Shown here in pieces: positions 54,398 through 63,569 of a stretch of DNA of 64,000 nt (the first letter of the stretch is position 1; the number at the start of each line of letters is the position of its first letter). The notes under the pieces were generated by a model. That model ran no database searches. It had not been told where the DNA came from and was given only the letters and a program-made list of their open reading frames with translations. A program made the translations under genes and the position numbers. This stretch comes from Peptacetobacter sp. Lineage in GTDB: Bacteria; Bacillota; Clostridia; Peptostreptococcales; Peptostreptococcaceae. The stretch spans positions 1-64,000 of the forward strand of contig NZ_JARIBH010000040.1 in the NCBI RefSeq assembly GCF_029264495.1, in the 5' to 3' direction.

Positions 54398-56098
54398 TTA
54401 TTTACTATGAAGAGTAGCATATATCCCTCCAGCGTCTATAAGTTCACTATGTGTTCCTCTTTCAGATATTTTACCTTCTGTTATAACTATTATCTCATCT
54501 GCATTTTTTATTGTTGAAAGTCTATGTGCTACAATTATATTTGTTCTATCTTTGCTTAGTTCTTCTAAAGATTCTTGTATTTCTCTTTCTGTTACATTAT
54601 CAAGAGCAGAAGTTGCCTCATCTAATATTATAATCGGTGGATTTTTCAAGAATATTCTAGATATAGAAATTCTCTGTTTTTGACCTCCTGATAATTTAAC
54701 TCCTCTTTCTCCTATATATGTATCGTATTTTTCTGGTAATGTCATTATAAAATCGTGTATTCTAGCTTTTTTTGCTGCTTCTATCATTTCATCCTCTGTT
54801 GCATCTGGATTTCCACAAATTATATTATCTCTTATTGTCCCTGTAAATAAAAATACATCTTGTTGAACAACACCTATATTTTTTCTAAGAGATTTTAAAC
54901 TTACATCTTTTATACTATTTCCATCAATTTTTATATCACCAGAATCCAATTCGTAAAATCTAGGAATCAAACTACAAAGCGTTGTCTTTCCACCACCTGA
55001 TGGCCCTACTAATGCTATAGTTTTACCAGCTTCAATAGATAAAGTTAAATCACTTATAACTTCATTTTCATCTTCATATGTAAATGAAGCATTTTCTATA
55101 TCTATATCTCCTCTTATATTTTTAAGTTCTTTAGGATTTTTAGCTTCTTCTTGAACTTCTTGGTCCATTATTTCTTTAAAACGTTTAAATCCTGTCATAC
55201 CATTTTGATACTGTTCTGTAAAGTTTACAAGTTTTTTCATTGGTTGTAAAAACATTTTTACATATAAAATATATGCAGCAAAATCTCCTATTGTTATTCT
55301 ACCTGTATATGTATAATATCCTCCTACTATCAATGCTATCCACTCTAAAAAATCCATAAAGAAGTTCATACCTGAAAAATATTCAGCCATAGCTTTATAC
55401 GATTCTTCTCTTGAATCTTTAAATATATTATTTATTTTATCGAATTTTTTCAATTCTTCATCTTCTGTACAAAATGATTTTGTTACTTTCATACCTGCTA
55501 TACTATTTTCAAGAGTAGCATTTACCTCTCCTACTTTTACTCTTGCCTTCATAAATGCATTTCCCATTTTATCTTTTTTATGAGCGACAAACCAAACTGC
55601 AAATGGTAATACTGCGAATATTATTAAAGTAAGTGGTATGTCTATTCTTAAAAGTATTATAAATGACCCTAAAATTGTAACTAATGATATAAATAAATCC
55701 TCTGGACCATGATGAGCAAGTTCTGTTATATCCATTAAGTCATTTACTATTCTAGACATAGTCACACCTGATTTATTTTCATCAAAATATTTATTAGGTA
55801 ATTTCTGAAGATGTCTAAATACAACACTTCTCATATCTGCTTGCATTCTTACCCCTACAACATGACCCCAATACTGCATAAAATAATTAAATCCTGCTTT
55901 CATTACGAATATTATCATAAGGATTATTGCAAATATAAATAATACATCTATTTTTTTGTTTGGTATAATATCATCCATTATATTTTTTGTCATAATTGGA
56001 TATAAAAGATCACACATTGCTGCTGTGAACGCACAAATCATATCTAATATGAATAACTTTTTGTACGGTTTGTAATATTGTATAAATTCTTTTAACAT
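54398..56098 (-). CDS. ABC exporter, fused permease-ATPase (multidrug/lipid type)
   Basis: 566 residues. Six membrane helices (about 1-310) and a nucleotide-binding domain (about 330-566): Walker A VGPSGGGKTTL with K371, Q-loop VQQDVFLFTG, signature LSGGQKQR, Walker B IIILDEATSALD, H-loop AHRLS. MsbA/LmrA-type half-transporter that would act as homodimer, since no second subunit is adjacent. Possible export of drugs or lipids; substrate unknown. Start follows AAGGGGGA. Confidence 0.93.
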   Translation of the reverse strand: MLKEFIQYYKPYKKLFILDMICAFTAAMCDLLYPIMTKNIMDDIIPNKKIDVLFIFAIILMIIFVMKAGFNYFMQYWGHVVGVRMQADMRSVVFRHLQKLPNKYFDENKSGVTMSRIVNDLMDITELAHHGPEDLFISLVTILGSFIILLRIDIPLTLIIFAVLPFAVWFVAHKKDKMGNAFMKARVKVGEVNATLENSIAGMKVTKSFCTEDEELKKFDKINNIFKDSREESYKAMAEYFSGMNFFMDFLEWIALIVGGYYTYTGRITIGDFAAYILYVKMFLQPMKKLVNFTEQYQNGMTGFKRFKEIMDQEVQEEAKNPKELKNIRGDIDIENASFTYEDENEVISDLTLSIEAGKTIALVGPSGGGKTTLCSLIPRFYELDSGDIKIDGNSIKDVSLKSLRKNIGVVQQDVFLFTGTIRDNIICGNPDATEDEMIEAAKKARIHDFIMTLPEKYDTYIGERGVKLSGGQKQRISISRIFLKNPPIIILDEATSALDNVTEREIQESLEELSKDRTNIIVAHRLSTIKNADEIIVITEGKISERGTHSELIDAGGIYATLHSK

Positions 56099-56456
56099 AA
56101 AATTCCCCCTTCCATCTCATATTTTCCCATTTTACACCATATTTAACATATTTTCCATAGTATTTATAAAAAGGATAATATTTTATTTTATATTATAACA
56201 AATTTCATGATAGAAAATCATTTGAAAATCTTATATATGCACACAAAATCTTATGATATAATAAATTTATAGTATTATAGATTTGTTTTTAAATTTATTT
56301 TTTAAAACTATAAATAAGCAATCAAGCAAAAATGATATTTTTTATTAATTATTTTATGTTTTAATATTTATTTTTTTATATTTTTATACATTTTTATTAA
56401 TCTTTAATACATTTGAATTTTAATATATAAATATTTTAATGGAGGCGTTATATTTT
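56099..56456. other. Divergent intergenic region, ABC exporter and LysR gene
   Basis: 358 bp AT-rich with no gene. Rightward extended -10 TGATATAAT (56254-56262) lies ~195 bp before the LysR start. AAAATCTTAT occurs twice, 20 bp apart (56225-56234, 56245-56254), just upstream of it. Leftward, a TATAAT-like box near 56195-56200 could serve the ABC gene. Confidence 0.5.
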
Positions 56457-57365
56457 ATGGATCTTAAACAACTTGAGGTTTTTGTTACAGTTGTAAAACA
56501 TCAAAGTTTCTCTAAAGCATCTAGAGAACTTTTTCTAACTCAACCTACAGTAAGTACACATATACAAAATTTAGAAAATGAATTGGAAACTGTTTTAGTA
56601 AATAGAAGTAACAAAAGCATTACACTTACTGAATCAGGCAAAATACTTTATGAACATGCTATATATATATTAAATAATTGTAAAAAAGCTATTTATGATA
56701 TAAAAGAATATTCTGGTAAAATAGAAGGATTAATTGATATAGCTTGTAGTTCTATTCCTGAAACATATTTACTTCCAGAATTTATGAAAAGTTTTTCTAA
56801 ATCATACCCAGATGTTAAGTTTAGTATAAGCCACTATGATTCACAATTTGCAATATCAGAGATACTCGATGAAAGAGTAAGTTTTGGATTTGTAGGTTCT
56901 AAAATCAGCAATCCACAAATAAAGTACATAGATCTTATAGATGATAATCTAGTTCTAATTACACCATCAAATTTAAAGCTTGAAAATATAGATGGTGAAA
57001 TAGATCCTTCTATTTTATCAGATTTTAATTTTATAATGAGAAAAGAAGGTTCTGGAACAAGGGATTTAATTTTTAAAACACTAAAAAAAGCTGGTTTTCC
57101 TACTTCTAAATTAAACATACTTGCACATGTCGAATCAAATGAATCTATCAAAGAAATGGTTAGAGCTGGTTTAGGTGTATCTTTTATATCTTCTATATCT
57201 GCTGATGAATATATAAAATCTGGAAAAATAAATAGTTATAAAGTAAAAGGAATTGATTTTTCTCGTAAATTTTATTTTATATACTCTAAAAAGAAAACTT
57301 TTACACCTCTAGAAAATAAATTTTTAAATGAACTATGTCAATATTTTAATTTGGATCATAAATAA
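56457..57365 (+). CDS. LysR family transcriptional regulator
   Basis: 302 residues. Winged helix-turn-helix at 1-60 (MDLKQLEVFVTVVKHQSFSK, LTQPTVSTHIQNLENELE) and a type 2 periplasmic-binding-like effector domain (about 88-300, IDIACSSIPETYLLPEF, MVRAGLGVSFISSISA). Resembles the CysL/YeiE type, but the effector is not predictable. ATG 56457 gives the standard MDLKQLE start; the ATG at 56439 overlaps GGAGG. Terminated at 57364-57408. Confidence 0.92.
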   Translation: MDLKQLEVFVTVVKHQSFSKASRELFLTQPTVSTHIQNLENELETVLVNRSNKSITLTESGKILYEHAIYILNNCKKAIYDIKEYSGKIEGLIDIACSSIPETYLLPEFMKSFSKSYPDVKFSISHYDSQFAISEILDERVSFGFVGSKISNPQIKYIDLIDDNLVLITPSNLKLENIDGEIDPSILSDFNFIMRKEGSGTRDLIFKTLKKAGFPTSKLNILAHVESNESIKEMVRAGLGVSFISSISADEYIKSGKINSYKVKGIDFSRKFYFIYSKKKTFTPLENKFLNELCQYFNLDHK

Positions 57366-57408
57366 AAAAAGCTGTGTAATTACTATTATGTATTTACACA
57401 GCTTTTTT
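57364..57408. terminator. Bidirectional terminator between LysR and DUF896 genes
   Basis: AAAAAAAGCTGTGTAA / TTACACAGCTTTTTT with a ~14-nt loop and T-runs on both sides. Confidence 0.85.
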
Positions 57409-57426
57409 CTATTATCAGAATTTTTA

Positions 57427-57684
57427 TTAATTTTCTTTTGTTTCAATATCTTTTATTTCACACATACTACCATTTATACCTGGTTTATGTCCTGTTCTTT
57501 CTTCATATTCTTTTGGTGAAACAACTTCTATGCAATCTAATCTTTGTTTAAATCCTTTTTTAAACTCTTTTAAGTAAATTTTTCTAAGTTTTTCTCTTTC
57601 TTTAGTTTCTTCTACAGTAAGTCCTTCTGTTTTATTTTTTTTTGCTAATTCATTTATTCTATTTATTAATTTTTTATCTATCAT
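57427..57684 (-). CDS. DUF896 (UPF0291/YnzC-type) small helical protein
   Basis: 85 residues. The DUF896 core is clear: KKLINRINELAKKNKTEGL and EEKEKLRKIYLKEFK-type TKEREKLRKIYLKEFKKGFK; a C-terminal extension of ~30 residues includes YEERTGHKPG. Function unknown; related SOS-linked YnzC is known in Bacillus. Start at ATG 57684 after AAGGAGA. Confidence 0.85.
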   Translation of the reverse strand: MIDKKLINRINELAKKNKTEGLTVEETKEREKLRKIYLKEFKKGFKQRLDCIEVVSPKEYEERTGHKPGINGSMCEIKDIETKEN

Positions 57685-57784
57685 AATACTTCTCCTTTTT
57701 TTATTTAATATATAATTCACATATAATATTAAAACATGTTTAACTAATTATATCAATTAATTATTTCTTATACCCAAATATTTT

Positions 57785-59206
57785 TTAATAAAACAAATTT
57801 TTATTCATAAAAGATTCATTTTCTTTTTCTATGTTTAAAAACTCATCTAAACTATTACCTATTATTTCTATACCTTTTTTTATATTTTCTATACTCTCTT
57901 TAGCAATGTTTATTCTAAAAAATCTATCATCTATTATATTATCATAAAAATATGTACCTGGAAGTACTGATACTCCTTTTTCATATAAAAATTCGGTGAA
58001 TTCTTTTGACTTAAAACCTCTAGGTAGTTCACAAAAGAAATTTATACCTCCTGAACATTTTCTAACATTTATTTTATCTTCTAAAAATCTATTTATACTT
58101 CTCTTTGCAACTTCATATTTTTGTCTATATATTTTTTCTATTTTTAGTATATGATTGTCCCAATTAAAATTTTCCATATAACATAACAAAGAACTTTGTA
58201 TAAGACCTGGTGTTGAAATATCTGAAGAATATTTTGCCCATAGTATACTTTTCATAAGTTCTTTAGGTATATTTATCGCACCAATTCTAAGACCTGGCAT
58301 AAATATTTTCGAGAAACTTTTTATATAAATCACTCTATTGTTTTTATCATAACTTTTAAGTGTTTTATTATCATCTGAATCAAATTTAAAATCGCTTATA
58401 AAATCATCTTCCAATATATAAAAATCATACTCCTCTGCTAACTCAAGTAATTTTTCTTTTTTATATTTTGAATATGATATACCTGTTGGATTTTGGAAAT
58501 TCGGCATAACATACATCAACTTTGGTTTTATTTTTTCTAATTTTAATTTTAAAATTCCTATGTCTATTCCATCATCTAACAATGGTATAGATATTATTTT
58601 AGCACCTCTACTTTTAAATACTTCTATTGCTCCAGTATATGTTGGCTCTTCAACAAATACTATATCAGAATAGTTTATAATTCCTTTACATACTATATCT
58701 ATTCCTTGCTGAGCTCCTGAAATTATCTGTATATTTTCTTTTTCTGTATCCATGCCTCTGCTTTTGAAATACCTTGATATACTTTCTCTTAATTTTTCAT
58801 TTCCAAGACCTTCATCATATTCAAATATAGTATTTTCATCATTTGAAAGTGCCATATTAACAGCTTTTTTGAAGTCATCTATAGGAAACATATCATTTGA
58901 TGGATTTCCATTGTCAAATTTAATAATATTTTTATCAATATATTTCTTGTTTTCATATCTTTTTATTTCTGATGCAAATGTTCCACTCCCAACTATTTTA
59001 TAAACATATCCTTCTTTTTCTAAAAGTTCATATACTTTTACAATAGTTGTATTATTAACACCTATATATTCAGATATTTTTCTTATTGGTGGTAATTTTT
59101 CATGTTCCTTTATTTTTCCATCTATTATCATATTTTTTATATGTGTATATATCTGTATATATTTTTTAGTTTTTGTATCATTAATATCTAAATAATATTT
59201 TTCCAT
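57785..59206 (-). CDS. MocR-type regulator (GntR helix-turn-helix fused to aminotransferase domain)
   Basis: 473 residues. N-terminal GntR winged helix (about 10-75: LPPIRKISEYIGVNNTTIVKVYELLEKEGYV) and a fold-type I aminotransferase-like domain (about 105-460) with QIISGAQQGIDIV, NFQNPTGISYS, and a PLP lysine in YIKSFSKIFMPGLRIG. Members such as PdxR and GabR sense PLP or amino acids and control vitamin B6 or amine genes; here no such target gene is adjacent. Start follows AAAGGTGA. Confidence 0.92.
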   Translation of the reverse strand: MEKYYLDINDTKTKKYIQIYTHIKNMIIDGKIKEHEKLPPIRKISEYIGVNNTTIVKVYELLEKEGYVYKIVGSGTFASEIKRYENKKYIDKNIIKFDNGNPSNDMFPIDDFKKAVNMALSNDENTIFEYDEGLGNEKLRESISRYFKSRGMDTEKENIQIISGAQQGIDIVCKGIINYSDIVFVEEPTYTGAIEVFKSRGAKIISIPLLDDGIDIGILKLKLEKIKPKLMYVMPNFQNPTGISYSKYKKEKLLELAEEYDFYILEDDFISDFKFDSDDNKTLKSYDKNNRVIYIKSFSKIFMPGLRIGAINIPKELMKSILWAKYSSDISTPGLIQSSLLCYMENFNWDNHILKIEKIYRQKYEVAKRSINRFLEDKINVRKCSGGINFFCELPRGFKSKEFTEFLYEKGVSVLPGTYFYDNIIDDRFFRINIAKESIENIKKGIEIIGNSLDEFLNIEKENESFMNKNLFY

Positions 59207-59236
59207 TATTTATCACCTTTAAAATTATGGATTGTA

Positions 59237-59271
59237 CAATAAAAAGCGCTGACAAGCAGCGCTTTTTATTG
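59237..59271 (-). terminator. Terminator of the 6S-like RNA
   Basis: Perfect 15-bp inverted repeat CAATAAAAAGCGCTG / CAGCGCTTTTTATTG with a 5-nt loop. Confidence 0.88.
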
Positions 59272-59455
59272 TCCCGAAACACCGTCGGTATTGTAAATTC
59301 ATACCCGAGAGTCTCTCAGGTGGGTGATTTGTTGGCTATTTTCTAATATCCTCGATAAATCAAGGCTCGTCATACTTATAATCAAACATAATCTCCCGAA
59401 TTTAATTTGTCGGTTGAATTTAAAAGTAACCATCTCGAATGCTTCAGGATTCTTA
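59237..59455 (-). ncRNA. 6S-like RNA (candidate ssrS)
   Basis: About 220 nt, leftward. A TATAAT lies at the complement of 59461-59466. The 5' arm UCCUGAAGCAUU (complement of 59438-59449) pairs over 12 bp, with four G-U, with 3' GGUGUUUCGGGA (complement of 59272-59283). The G-U pairs would be A-C on the other strand, so direction is firm. Between the arms is an irregular rod. On its 3' side AAUCACCCACCU precedes a small hairpin, as in 6S central bubbles. A 15-bp terminator follows (59237-59271). Size, long closing stem and architecture fit 6S RNA, which sequesters sigma-A holoenzyme. Not verified by covariance search; another structured RNA is possible. Confidence 0.6.
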
Positions 59456-59512
59456 ACATTATTATATAATAATTATCAAATTTTTTAAAGAGAAAATATA
59501 AAAACATTAAAA

Positions 59513-60523
59513 TTATTTTTTTATAACACTTTCTCTTTCCTCTATTCTATGAGGAAGTTCTACTTTCTTTTCTTCTATTTCTTCTCTATTTATCATTTTT
59601 ATAACCATTCTTATTGCAACTGCACCCATATCATAAAGTGGTTGGTGAACTGTTGTAAGCTTAGGTCTATACATTTTAGCTATTTTTACATCATTAAATC
59701 CTGCTACAGAAATATCATTTGGAACATTGTAACCCTTATCAAAAACTGCATTTATAGCACCTACAGCTGCTTCATCTCCAGTTACAAATACTGCATCTGG
59801 AACTATTCCATTATCTAATATTTCTTTAGTAGAATCATAGCCACTAGCATAGTCTACTCCTCCATATCTGACAATACTATCATCAAATTCTATTCCATTA
59901 TCTTTTAATGCAGCTTTATATCCATCTAATCTTTCTTTTTCTAATATAGTATCTCCTGCACTAGTCATTACAAATGCTATTTTTTTATGTCCTTGAGATA
60001 TAAGATGTTCTGTCATATCATAAGTAGCTTTTTCATTATTTACACTTACTGTAGGAATATCGTATCCTCTGGCAGTTTTACTTATATATGTTGTTGGTAT
60101 TCCACATTTTTCTATAAAATCTACATGTTCTTTTTCTAAATTCCAACTTAACATTACCATACCTTCAATTTGTTTTGCTCTTAAAAGATTTATACTTCTA
60201 AGCTCTTCATCTTTATCTGAATATGTATTTGAAAGAAGTATATCATAATTATACATTCTCGCTACTTCTTCAATACCATTAAGGATTTCATTTACAAATG
60301 AATCTGAAACCTCTGGCACAATAACTCCTATTAATTGACTTTTTTTAGTAACTAAGCTTCTTGCAAGTGGATTTGGTACATATCCTGTTTCTTCTATTAC
60401 ATCTAATACTTTCTTCTTTATTTCATCTGTTACAGGTTTTGAATTATTTATTACTCTTGAAACTGTTGAAATCGAAACACCAGCTTTTTTAGCTACATCT
60501 TTAATTGTAACTGTATTTTTCAT
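59513..60523 (-). CDS. LacI/GalR family regulator, CcpA-like
   Basis: 336 residues. LacI helix-turn-helix at 1-55 (TIKDVAKKAGVSISTVSRVINNSK, hinge helix NPLARSLVTKKS) and periplasmic-binding-like core with VIVPEVSDSFVNEILNGIEEVA. Length and lack of a sugar operon nearby fit the global carbon catabolite regulator CcpA, which binds HPr-Ser46-P; sequence alone does not prove it. Start follows AGGAGGA. Divergent from the acyl carrier protein gene. Confidence 0.88.
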   Translation of the reverse strand: MKNTVTIKDVAKKAGVSISTVSRVINNSKPVTDEIKKKVLDVIEETGYVPNPLARSLVTKKSQLIGVIVPEVSDSFVNEILNGIEEVARMYNYDILLSNTYSDKDEELRSINLLRAKQIEGMVMLSWNLEKEHVDFIEKCGIPTTYISKTARGYDIPTVSVNNEKATYDMTEHLISQGHKKIAFVMTSAGDTILEKERLDGYKAALKDNGIEFDDSIVRYGGVDYASGYDSTKEILDNGIVPDAVFVTGDEAAVGAINAVFDKGYNVPNDISVAGFNDVKIAKMYRPKLTTVHQPLYDMGAVAIRMVIKMINREEIEEKKVELPHRIEERESVIKK

Positions 60524-60805
60524 ATTTTAATCCTCCTCTAGTTTTGATATTATTTTCCCGTCTAATTTTATATCTCTCCACAATAATTTCTTTTTATATA
60601 AATATTTATTATAACTCATAATATAATATATTTACTACTAAAAAGAAATAAAATCTTTTAATTTTATACTTAATTCTCTATTTTTACACACAAAAAACAT
60701 TTGCATAGATTTATATTATCTATTATATCAAATATATATTGAAATTTGTAGCGTAATATATTAAACTACAATTAAAATAATACCAACATTCGTAGGAGGA
60801 TAACA

Positions 60806-61033
60806 ATGTTTGAAAGAATAAAAGAAATAATAGCTGAACAATTAGGACTTGATGATTTAGAAGATATAACTATGGAATCATCTCTTGTTGATGATCTTGA
60901 AGCTGATTCTCTTGACGCTGTTGAAATAATAATGGCTCTTGAAGATGAATACGATATTGAAATACCTGATGAAGAAGCTGAAAACTTCAAATCTATAGGA
61001 GATATTTGTAGATTTATAGAAGATAATCAATAA
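60806..61033 (+). CDS. acpP: Acyl carrier protein
   Basis: 75-residue acidic helical protein carrying the phosphopantetheine attachment motif DSLD with S35 ([10 protein letters not shown]). Serves fatty-acid synthesis or another acyl pathway. It stands alone, not next to fab or plsX genes, so it could be a second carrier protein with a special role (inference). Start follows GTAGGAGGA. Ends at 61049-61080. Confidence 0.93.
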   Translation: MFERIKEIIAEQLGLDDLEDITMESSLVDDLEADSLDAVEIIMALEDEYDIEIPDEEAENFKSIGDICRFIEDNQ

Positions 61034-61048
61034 ATTATTTTGAACATA

Positions 61049-61080
61049 AAATAAAGAGTCAATAATTTGACCCTTTATTT
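61049..61080. terminator. Terminator between acpP and the nucleoid protein gene
   Basis: AAATAAAGAGTCAA / TTGACCCTTTATTT (one mismatch), T-rich both sides. A short tandem duplication of ~18 bp T/A-rich sequence follows (61078-61115). Confidence 0.75.
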
Positions 61081-61112
61081 TTTTATTTAATTTTTATTTT
61101 TTTATTTAATTT

Positions 61113-62117
61113 TTATTTTTCTTCAAAAAATCCAACATTTTTTATTACTAAATCAACTGTTCCATCTTCATTTTTTCTTATACTATATTTCATCGGATCT
61201 TCAAAGTCTGTTAATTTACCTTTTATTTCAAAACCATTGTCTGTCTTTATGCTTCTATTTTTTAATTTTTTCTCTACCCATTTTTTATCTATTGAAAAAG
61301 ATTCCTCTATTCCTTTTTCTTCCATTAATTCTTTGAAACCTTCTTTTAAAGTTTCATCTTTTATAGCTTGTTGTACAAAATCATCAATATCTATTTCTTG
61401 TTTTTCTTTTAATGTATAATTTAATATACTTCTAGCATCCTCTGCTTGTTTAATATCATTTGAAAGTGCATTTGTTATCCAATTGTCTGCTGATGTTTTA
61501 AAAACTTTTGTTTTGTGTTTATCATCTTCTATTTTTTCTCCGCATATAAATTCTTCAATAAATTTAGACGGCATTCCTTTTTTTTCTGACTCTTTATCTA
61601 TTACTCTAAATTGATATTCATCATTTATACCATTTGGACCTATTAATGCTGCTTGTTTTATTCTTTGAGTCTCTTGTATACCTACTTCATTTGACACCAT
61701 TTGAATATTAAATTTTTCATTTATAAATTCTATTGAATGAGTGTATAATTTTTTATAATCCAATTTTATAATAGCTACATTTTTTTCTTCTTTTATTGTA
61801 TAAAGGCAAATAGCTAGGTCACAAGATTCTAAATCACTATTAACTTTTAATATATCAAATAAATATGCTGCAATCTCTTTTGAATTTTCAACAAATGTAT
61901 TTTCATCATATATTATTTGTTCACAACACTTTCTAATTGTATTATCATTATAATTTTTAAAAACTGCTTTTCTTAAATCATCATCTTTAGTTACTCTTTT
62001 TATTATTTTTTGAAAAAATCCTTCTATCTCATGATTTACTTTTCCTTCAAAATCATTAAGAATTGGGACATCACTATTTTTATCAAGTACATGTACAATA
62101 AATTTATGTATAATCAA
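61113..62117 (-). CDS. Nucleoid-associated protein, NdpA/YejK family
   Basis: 334 residues of the 37-kDa nucleoid-associated family; IIHKFIVHVLDKNSDVPILND at the N-terminus is typical, with helical middle and C-terminal parts. DNA binding role known only loosely. Start is TTG 62117 with GGAGG 9 nt upstream. Separated by 4 bp from the pseudouridine synthase gene upstream. Confidence 0.88.
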   Translation of the reverse strand: MIIHKFIVHVLDKNSDVPILNDFEGKVNHEIEGFFQKIIKRVTKDDDLRKAVFKNYNDNTIRKCCEQIIYDENTFVENSKEIAAYLFDILKVNSDLESCDLAICLYTIKEEKNVAIIKLDYKKLYTHSIEFINEKFNIQMVSNEVGIQETQRIKQAALIGPNGINDEYQFRVIDKESEKKGMPSKFIEEFICGEKIEDDKHKTKVFKTSADNWITNALSNDIKQAEDARSILNYTLKEKQEIDIDDFVQQAIKDETLKEGFKELMEEKGIEESFSIDKKWVEKKLKNRSIKTDNGFEIKGKLTDFEDPMKYSIRKNEDGTVDLVIKNVGFFEEK

Positions 62118-62121
62118 TTTA

Positions 62122-63054
62122 TTATTCCTCCATTTTTAATTTATCTATAAGTTTTTTCATATCTTCAGGTATTACTGCCTCAAAAGATAATTCTTCTCTA
62201 GTTCTTGGTTGTTCAAATTTTAAACTATATGCATGAAGTGCTTGTCTTTTTATTAAATTTTCATCTACATATCCGTATAGTTCATCTCCTATTATTCCAT
62301 GACCTATATGAGCTAAATGAACTCTAATCTGATGTGTCCTTCCTGTTTCTAATTTCAACTCAACAACAGTTGAATCATTCATTCTTTTTATTACTTTATA
62401 ATGTGTTATAGATTTTTGTCCTCTATCATCTATTATTCTTTTTATAGAATCATCTGTAGGTCTGTATATTGGTGCATCTATTGTTCCTTCATCTTTATCT
62501 ATAATACCTTTTACAACAGCTATATATTTTTTTTCTACTAAATTTTTTCCCATATCTGTTGATAATACATGATGTGCATAAGCATTTTTAGCCACTATTA
62601 CAAGTCCTGATGTATTCATATCAAGTCTATTAACAAACCTTACTTTTACTTTTTCATCTTTTTTTATTATAAAATTTGTAACTCCATTTGCTACAGTTTT
62701 ATCAAAATGACTTTTAGTAGGGTGTACAACCATATATGGAGGTTTATTAACCATAATTATATCAAAATCATCGTATAAAACTTCCATATCTAAATCTTGT
62801 GGTTCAAAATTTGCCATTTCTTCATTTATTTCTACTTCTATTAAATCACCTTTTTTAACACTTAATGAAGGTTTCTTATATTCTCCATTAACTCTTACAG
62901 TCCTATTTCTTTTCATTTTTGATATTGATCTAACAGAAAATCCAAGTCTATCTAATAAAAGTTCTTTTAATATTATATCTTCTTCTGCTGTATAAGACAT
63001 AAGATTATATTTTTGTAATTCTTTTTTAAACAAATTTTTATCTATCCTTTCCAA
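62122..63054 (-). CDS. RluA-family pseudouridine synthase
   Basis: Isomerises uridine in rRNA or tRNA. 310 residues: S4-like domain (about 28-85), catalytic domain with D145 in NRLDMNTSGLVIVAKN (usually HRLD, here Asn for His) and TGRTHQIRVHLAHIGHGIIGD. The target site (RluC/D or RluD type) cannot be told. The start is uncertain: TTG 63054 has no ribosome site; TTG at 63033, after GGAAAGGA, is plausible. Confidence 0.92.
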   Translation of the reverse strand: MERIDKNLFKKELQKYNLMSYTAEEDIILKELLLDRLGFSVRSISKMKRNRTVRVNGEYKKPSLSVKKGDLIEVEINEEMANFEPQDLDMEVLYDDFDIIMVNKPPYMVVHPTKSHFDKTVANGVTNFIIKKDEKVKVRFVNRLDMNTSGLVIVAKNAYAHHVLSTDMGKNLVEKKYIAVVKGIIDKDEGTIDAPIYRPTDDSIKRIIDDRGQKSITHYKVIKRMNDSTVVELKLETGRTHQIRVHLAHIGHGIIGDELYGYVDENLIKRQALHAYSLKFEQPRTREELSFEAVIPEDMKKLIDKLKMEE

Positions 63055-63062
63055 ATTTAATT

Positions 63063-63548
63063 TTATTCATTCCATCCTTTACAAATATCAACCCATTTAA
63101 TAAAATTTGAAGATAACTTTTCTAATTCATCATTATCAAGTTTTATTGCAGAATTACTACTTCCTGCTGCAGGATATACTTTATCAAATCTTTTTAATGA
63201 TTCATCTAAATATACTTTCACATTTTCATTTTCTATTGCAAAAGGACATATTCCACCTATCTCATGTCCAGTAAATTCTTTCGCTTCTTCAGAAGAAAGC
63301 ATTTTTGCTTTACATAAAAATTCATGTCTAAATTTTTTATTATCTATTTTTGTATCTCCAGATGTTACAATGATTATAGCTTCATCATTATTTTTACCTT
63401 TAAATGATAATGTTTTTGCTATTTTCGCCGGTATAACTCCTACTGTTTTTGCTGCTAATTCAACTGTTGCACTAGATGTTTCGTATTCTATAATATCATT
63501 TTCTTTACCAAATTTTTTCATATAATTTTTTACTGATTCAATCGACAT
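63063..63548 (-). CDS. ybaK: YbaK/EbsC family aminoacyl-tRNA deacylase
   Basis: 161 residues, INS/YbaK fold. Probably hydrolyses mischarged tRNA (Cys-tRNA-Pro type). Features: AKTLSFKGKNNDEAIIIVTSGD, GHEIGGICPFAI with the G-xxPF motif, and AGSSNSAIKL at the C-terminus. The GHEIGGICPF and the Cys near residue 97 fit the family. Start follows AGGAGTGA. Confidence 0.9.
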   Translation of the reverse strand: MSIESVKNYMKKFGKENDIIEYETSSATVELAAKTVGVIPAKIAKTLSFKGKNNDEAIIIVTSGDTKIDNKKFRHEFLCKAKMLSSEEAKEFTGHEIGGICPFAIENENVKVYLDESLKRFDKVYPAAGSSNSAIKLDNDELEKLSSNFIKWVDICKGWNE

Positions 63549-63569
63549 AATCTCACTCCTAAAACTTTT

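Noticed and set aside
59237-59455. RNase P RNA, tmRNA or a T-box at this site
   Set aside because: The RNase P core (GAGGAAAGTCC), a tmRNA tag frame and the T-box core GGGTGGNACCGCG are all absent.
61078-61115. T/A-rich tandem duplication
   Set aside because: Low-complexity slippage at a terminator; no function indicated.
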